Assembly: GCA_030770535.1 (NCBI GenBank)
Contig: JASVEC010000006.1
Location: forward strand, 868,001-932,000
Length of the DNA stretch: 64,000 bases
Source of the DNA: Batkoa obscura
Taxonomy: Eukaryota; Entomophthoromycota; Entomophthoromycetes; Entomophthorales; Batkoaceae
Direction of reading: 5' to 3'
In this document: piece after piece, positions 62,656 through 64,000 of the stretch
Layout: each line of letters begins with the position of its first letter
How positions within the stretch are numbered: the first letter of the stretch is position 1
Notes under the pieces: model-generated
The model's database searches: none
What the model was told of the DNA's origin: nothing
What the model saw: only the letters and a program-made list of their open reading frames with translations
Position numbers and translations under genes: made by a program

Positions 62656-64000
62656 TGTTTAAAAAACAAATTTGCTTTTATACCATTTCGGGTTTTTTTA
62701 TAAATTTTACTACACAATTTGACTTCAAACTATTTGACAAATGTAACTAATAAAGACCAAATCGATTTCTGGACAATTCTGCTCTATATTTGTAAACTTT
62801 AGTTATAAAAATTCTATATAGAAATTACAATTTTAATTCCCCCGTTCGAATTATCATAAAAGAATACTGATAATTAACTATATTTCAAGATATGATCAAA
62901 CTTCAACACAAATGCAACATGATAAAATTCTATTTAGAATACTTCAATATATTTCATAACTATCACTTATAGTATTCTCCCGTCCTACTCCCCCATCAAT
63001 TAGCTTTAAGTGAGAAGAGAACCTAATTTTAGCCTTAAGGACTCTGCTTAAAACCCATCAGGTCTGGTTCGGTCCATTTAATTTTATTATATTTGAGTTG
63101 TTATTTTATCAGAATCTTTAGTAATTAAAGTATGTTTTACTAACTACATATATAAATGAGTAAAAAAGTGACAATATTATTTGTGTAATATGATGGTAGT
63201 TACACCAACAGGGGATAGCACGAAAATGTAAATAAAAACCATGACAGTATTCAAGGTTTGGCTACAAACATGTAACATTTTTAAATCGAAATTGAGCCAA
63301 TGTTACCTATAGCAATCAAGTATTGCTTTTTTATTATAAATAGATGATAATTTATCAATCTTAAATGCTTGGATTTTCTTATTACTGAAATAGAACACTC
63401 AAATTTTTTACTTTAAAATTTAAAAAATAGCAATACTGTCCTCTTACTGTGATGAGCTAAATGCCTGTTTTAATAAAAAAGAATGCCTAAATTTCTTGAA
63501 GAGCTTAGAGTCTAAGGTATTAAAAGAACTGTGAATAAAGCGCTCTTATTAAACCTTTCCTATTTACCTTCCCAACACCCCTTTACCCTAGTTCCCTAGA
63601 GTCTTCTCTCTTTTCTTTTATATTTATTCAATTTTTAGCTAAGCTAAAACCATAGCGTCTGGGTTAATTTCAATTTTAAAAACCAAATACAGTTACTGCA
63701 CTTGCAACCTATTTTCCAGAAATTCTTAGAGTCATTTTTTTAAAGCCTAATCTCTATAACTTTTATAATGGTTTTGGCAAAAGATTGTTTTAAAATAAAT
63801 AATCAAATATGCCGCAATAGAGGTACAGGAGCTGTAAATAAACAGCCAAGCTTGATGGCTGCGCCTTTGAATATAATAAAGATTTAGAATTTCTTAAATA
63901 ATATTATTAGATTTTTATTAAGCTTGTTTTTATAATGAACGGATAAGAAGGTTAACTACTTTTAATTCTATGGTAGTCTATGTATGGCTAGTTTGATTTA
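62656..64000. other. terminal spacer, no gene seen
   Basis: Upstream region of the stomatin gene continuing to the window end. It contains the TATA candidate. Scattered less AT-rich patches (63000-63060, 63560-63610) hold no supported tRNA or frame. Confidence 0.5.
62675..62682 (-). promoter_or_regulatory. TATA-like word before the stomatin gene
   Basis: TATAAAAG on the minus strand only ~20 bp before the ATG. Such a short spacing implies a very short leader, or a start further inside the gene. Confidence 0.3.

Overview
This is a strongly AT-rich, intron-rich nuclear window from a fungus. Vac8 with an acylated N-terminus, a Laa1/HEATR5 protein, GDP-mannose pyrophosphorylase and a yeast-like histone H3 C-terminus (RLRGERN) all fit a fungus. 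Introns of 43-66 bp with GT-AG ends, long AT-rich spacers, a 7TM receptor-like protein and about one gene per 4 kb fit an early-diverging lineage such as Conidiobolus (Entomophthoromycotina). The genus is inference; nothing in the window proves it.

Layout. 0-1.3 kb: a small unknown ORF and a decayed gene remnant (-). 1.6-7.6 kb: NUG1/GNL3 nucleolar GTPase and a probably mitochondrial threonyl-tRNA synthetase, both +. 8.6-9.7 kb: an orphan 7TM protein (-). 12.2-14.1 kb: an ankyrin protein with a PP1-docking motif (-). 15.4-20.9 kb: VAC8 and CDC48 in tandem (+). 22.1-24.0 kb: a homeobox gene (+) converging on histone H3 (-). 26.9-29.8 kb: succinyl-CoA ligase beta (+) converging on an LEA14-like membrane protein (-). 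30.8-37.4 kb: LAA1/HEATR5, 12 exons (-). 37.8-39.2 kb: GDP-mannose pyrophosphorylase (-). 41.6-47.3 kb: a DIP2/CMR2-type double adenylate-forming protein (-). 51.7-57.7 kb: two secreted His/Tyr-rich repeat proteins and a relic of a third, flanking SRP54 (+). 58.8-60.0 kb: a two-RRM protein (+). 61.7-62.7 kb: a stomatin/SPFH protein (-).

Most genes are single-copy housekeeping functions: ribosome biogenesis, translation, ubiquitin-dependent extraction, vacuole and clathrin traffic, the TCA cycle, cell-wall sugar donor synthesis and SRP targeting. They are not organised as a pathway. The accessory layer is the spacer DNA: 17 copies of one ~105-bp terminal-inverted-repeat element, a nearly perfect 60-bp-arm hairpin, and a ~255-bp element with ~95-bp inverted arms. 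The least ordinary coding material is the secreted RR-punctuated repeat family at 51.7-57.7 kb, which looks like a structural or adhesive protein or a Kex2-processed peptide precursor.

Exon joins were read by eye from frame continuity, GT-AG ends and remembered family sequences. No alignment or database search was run.
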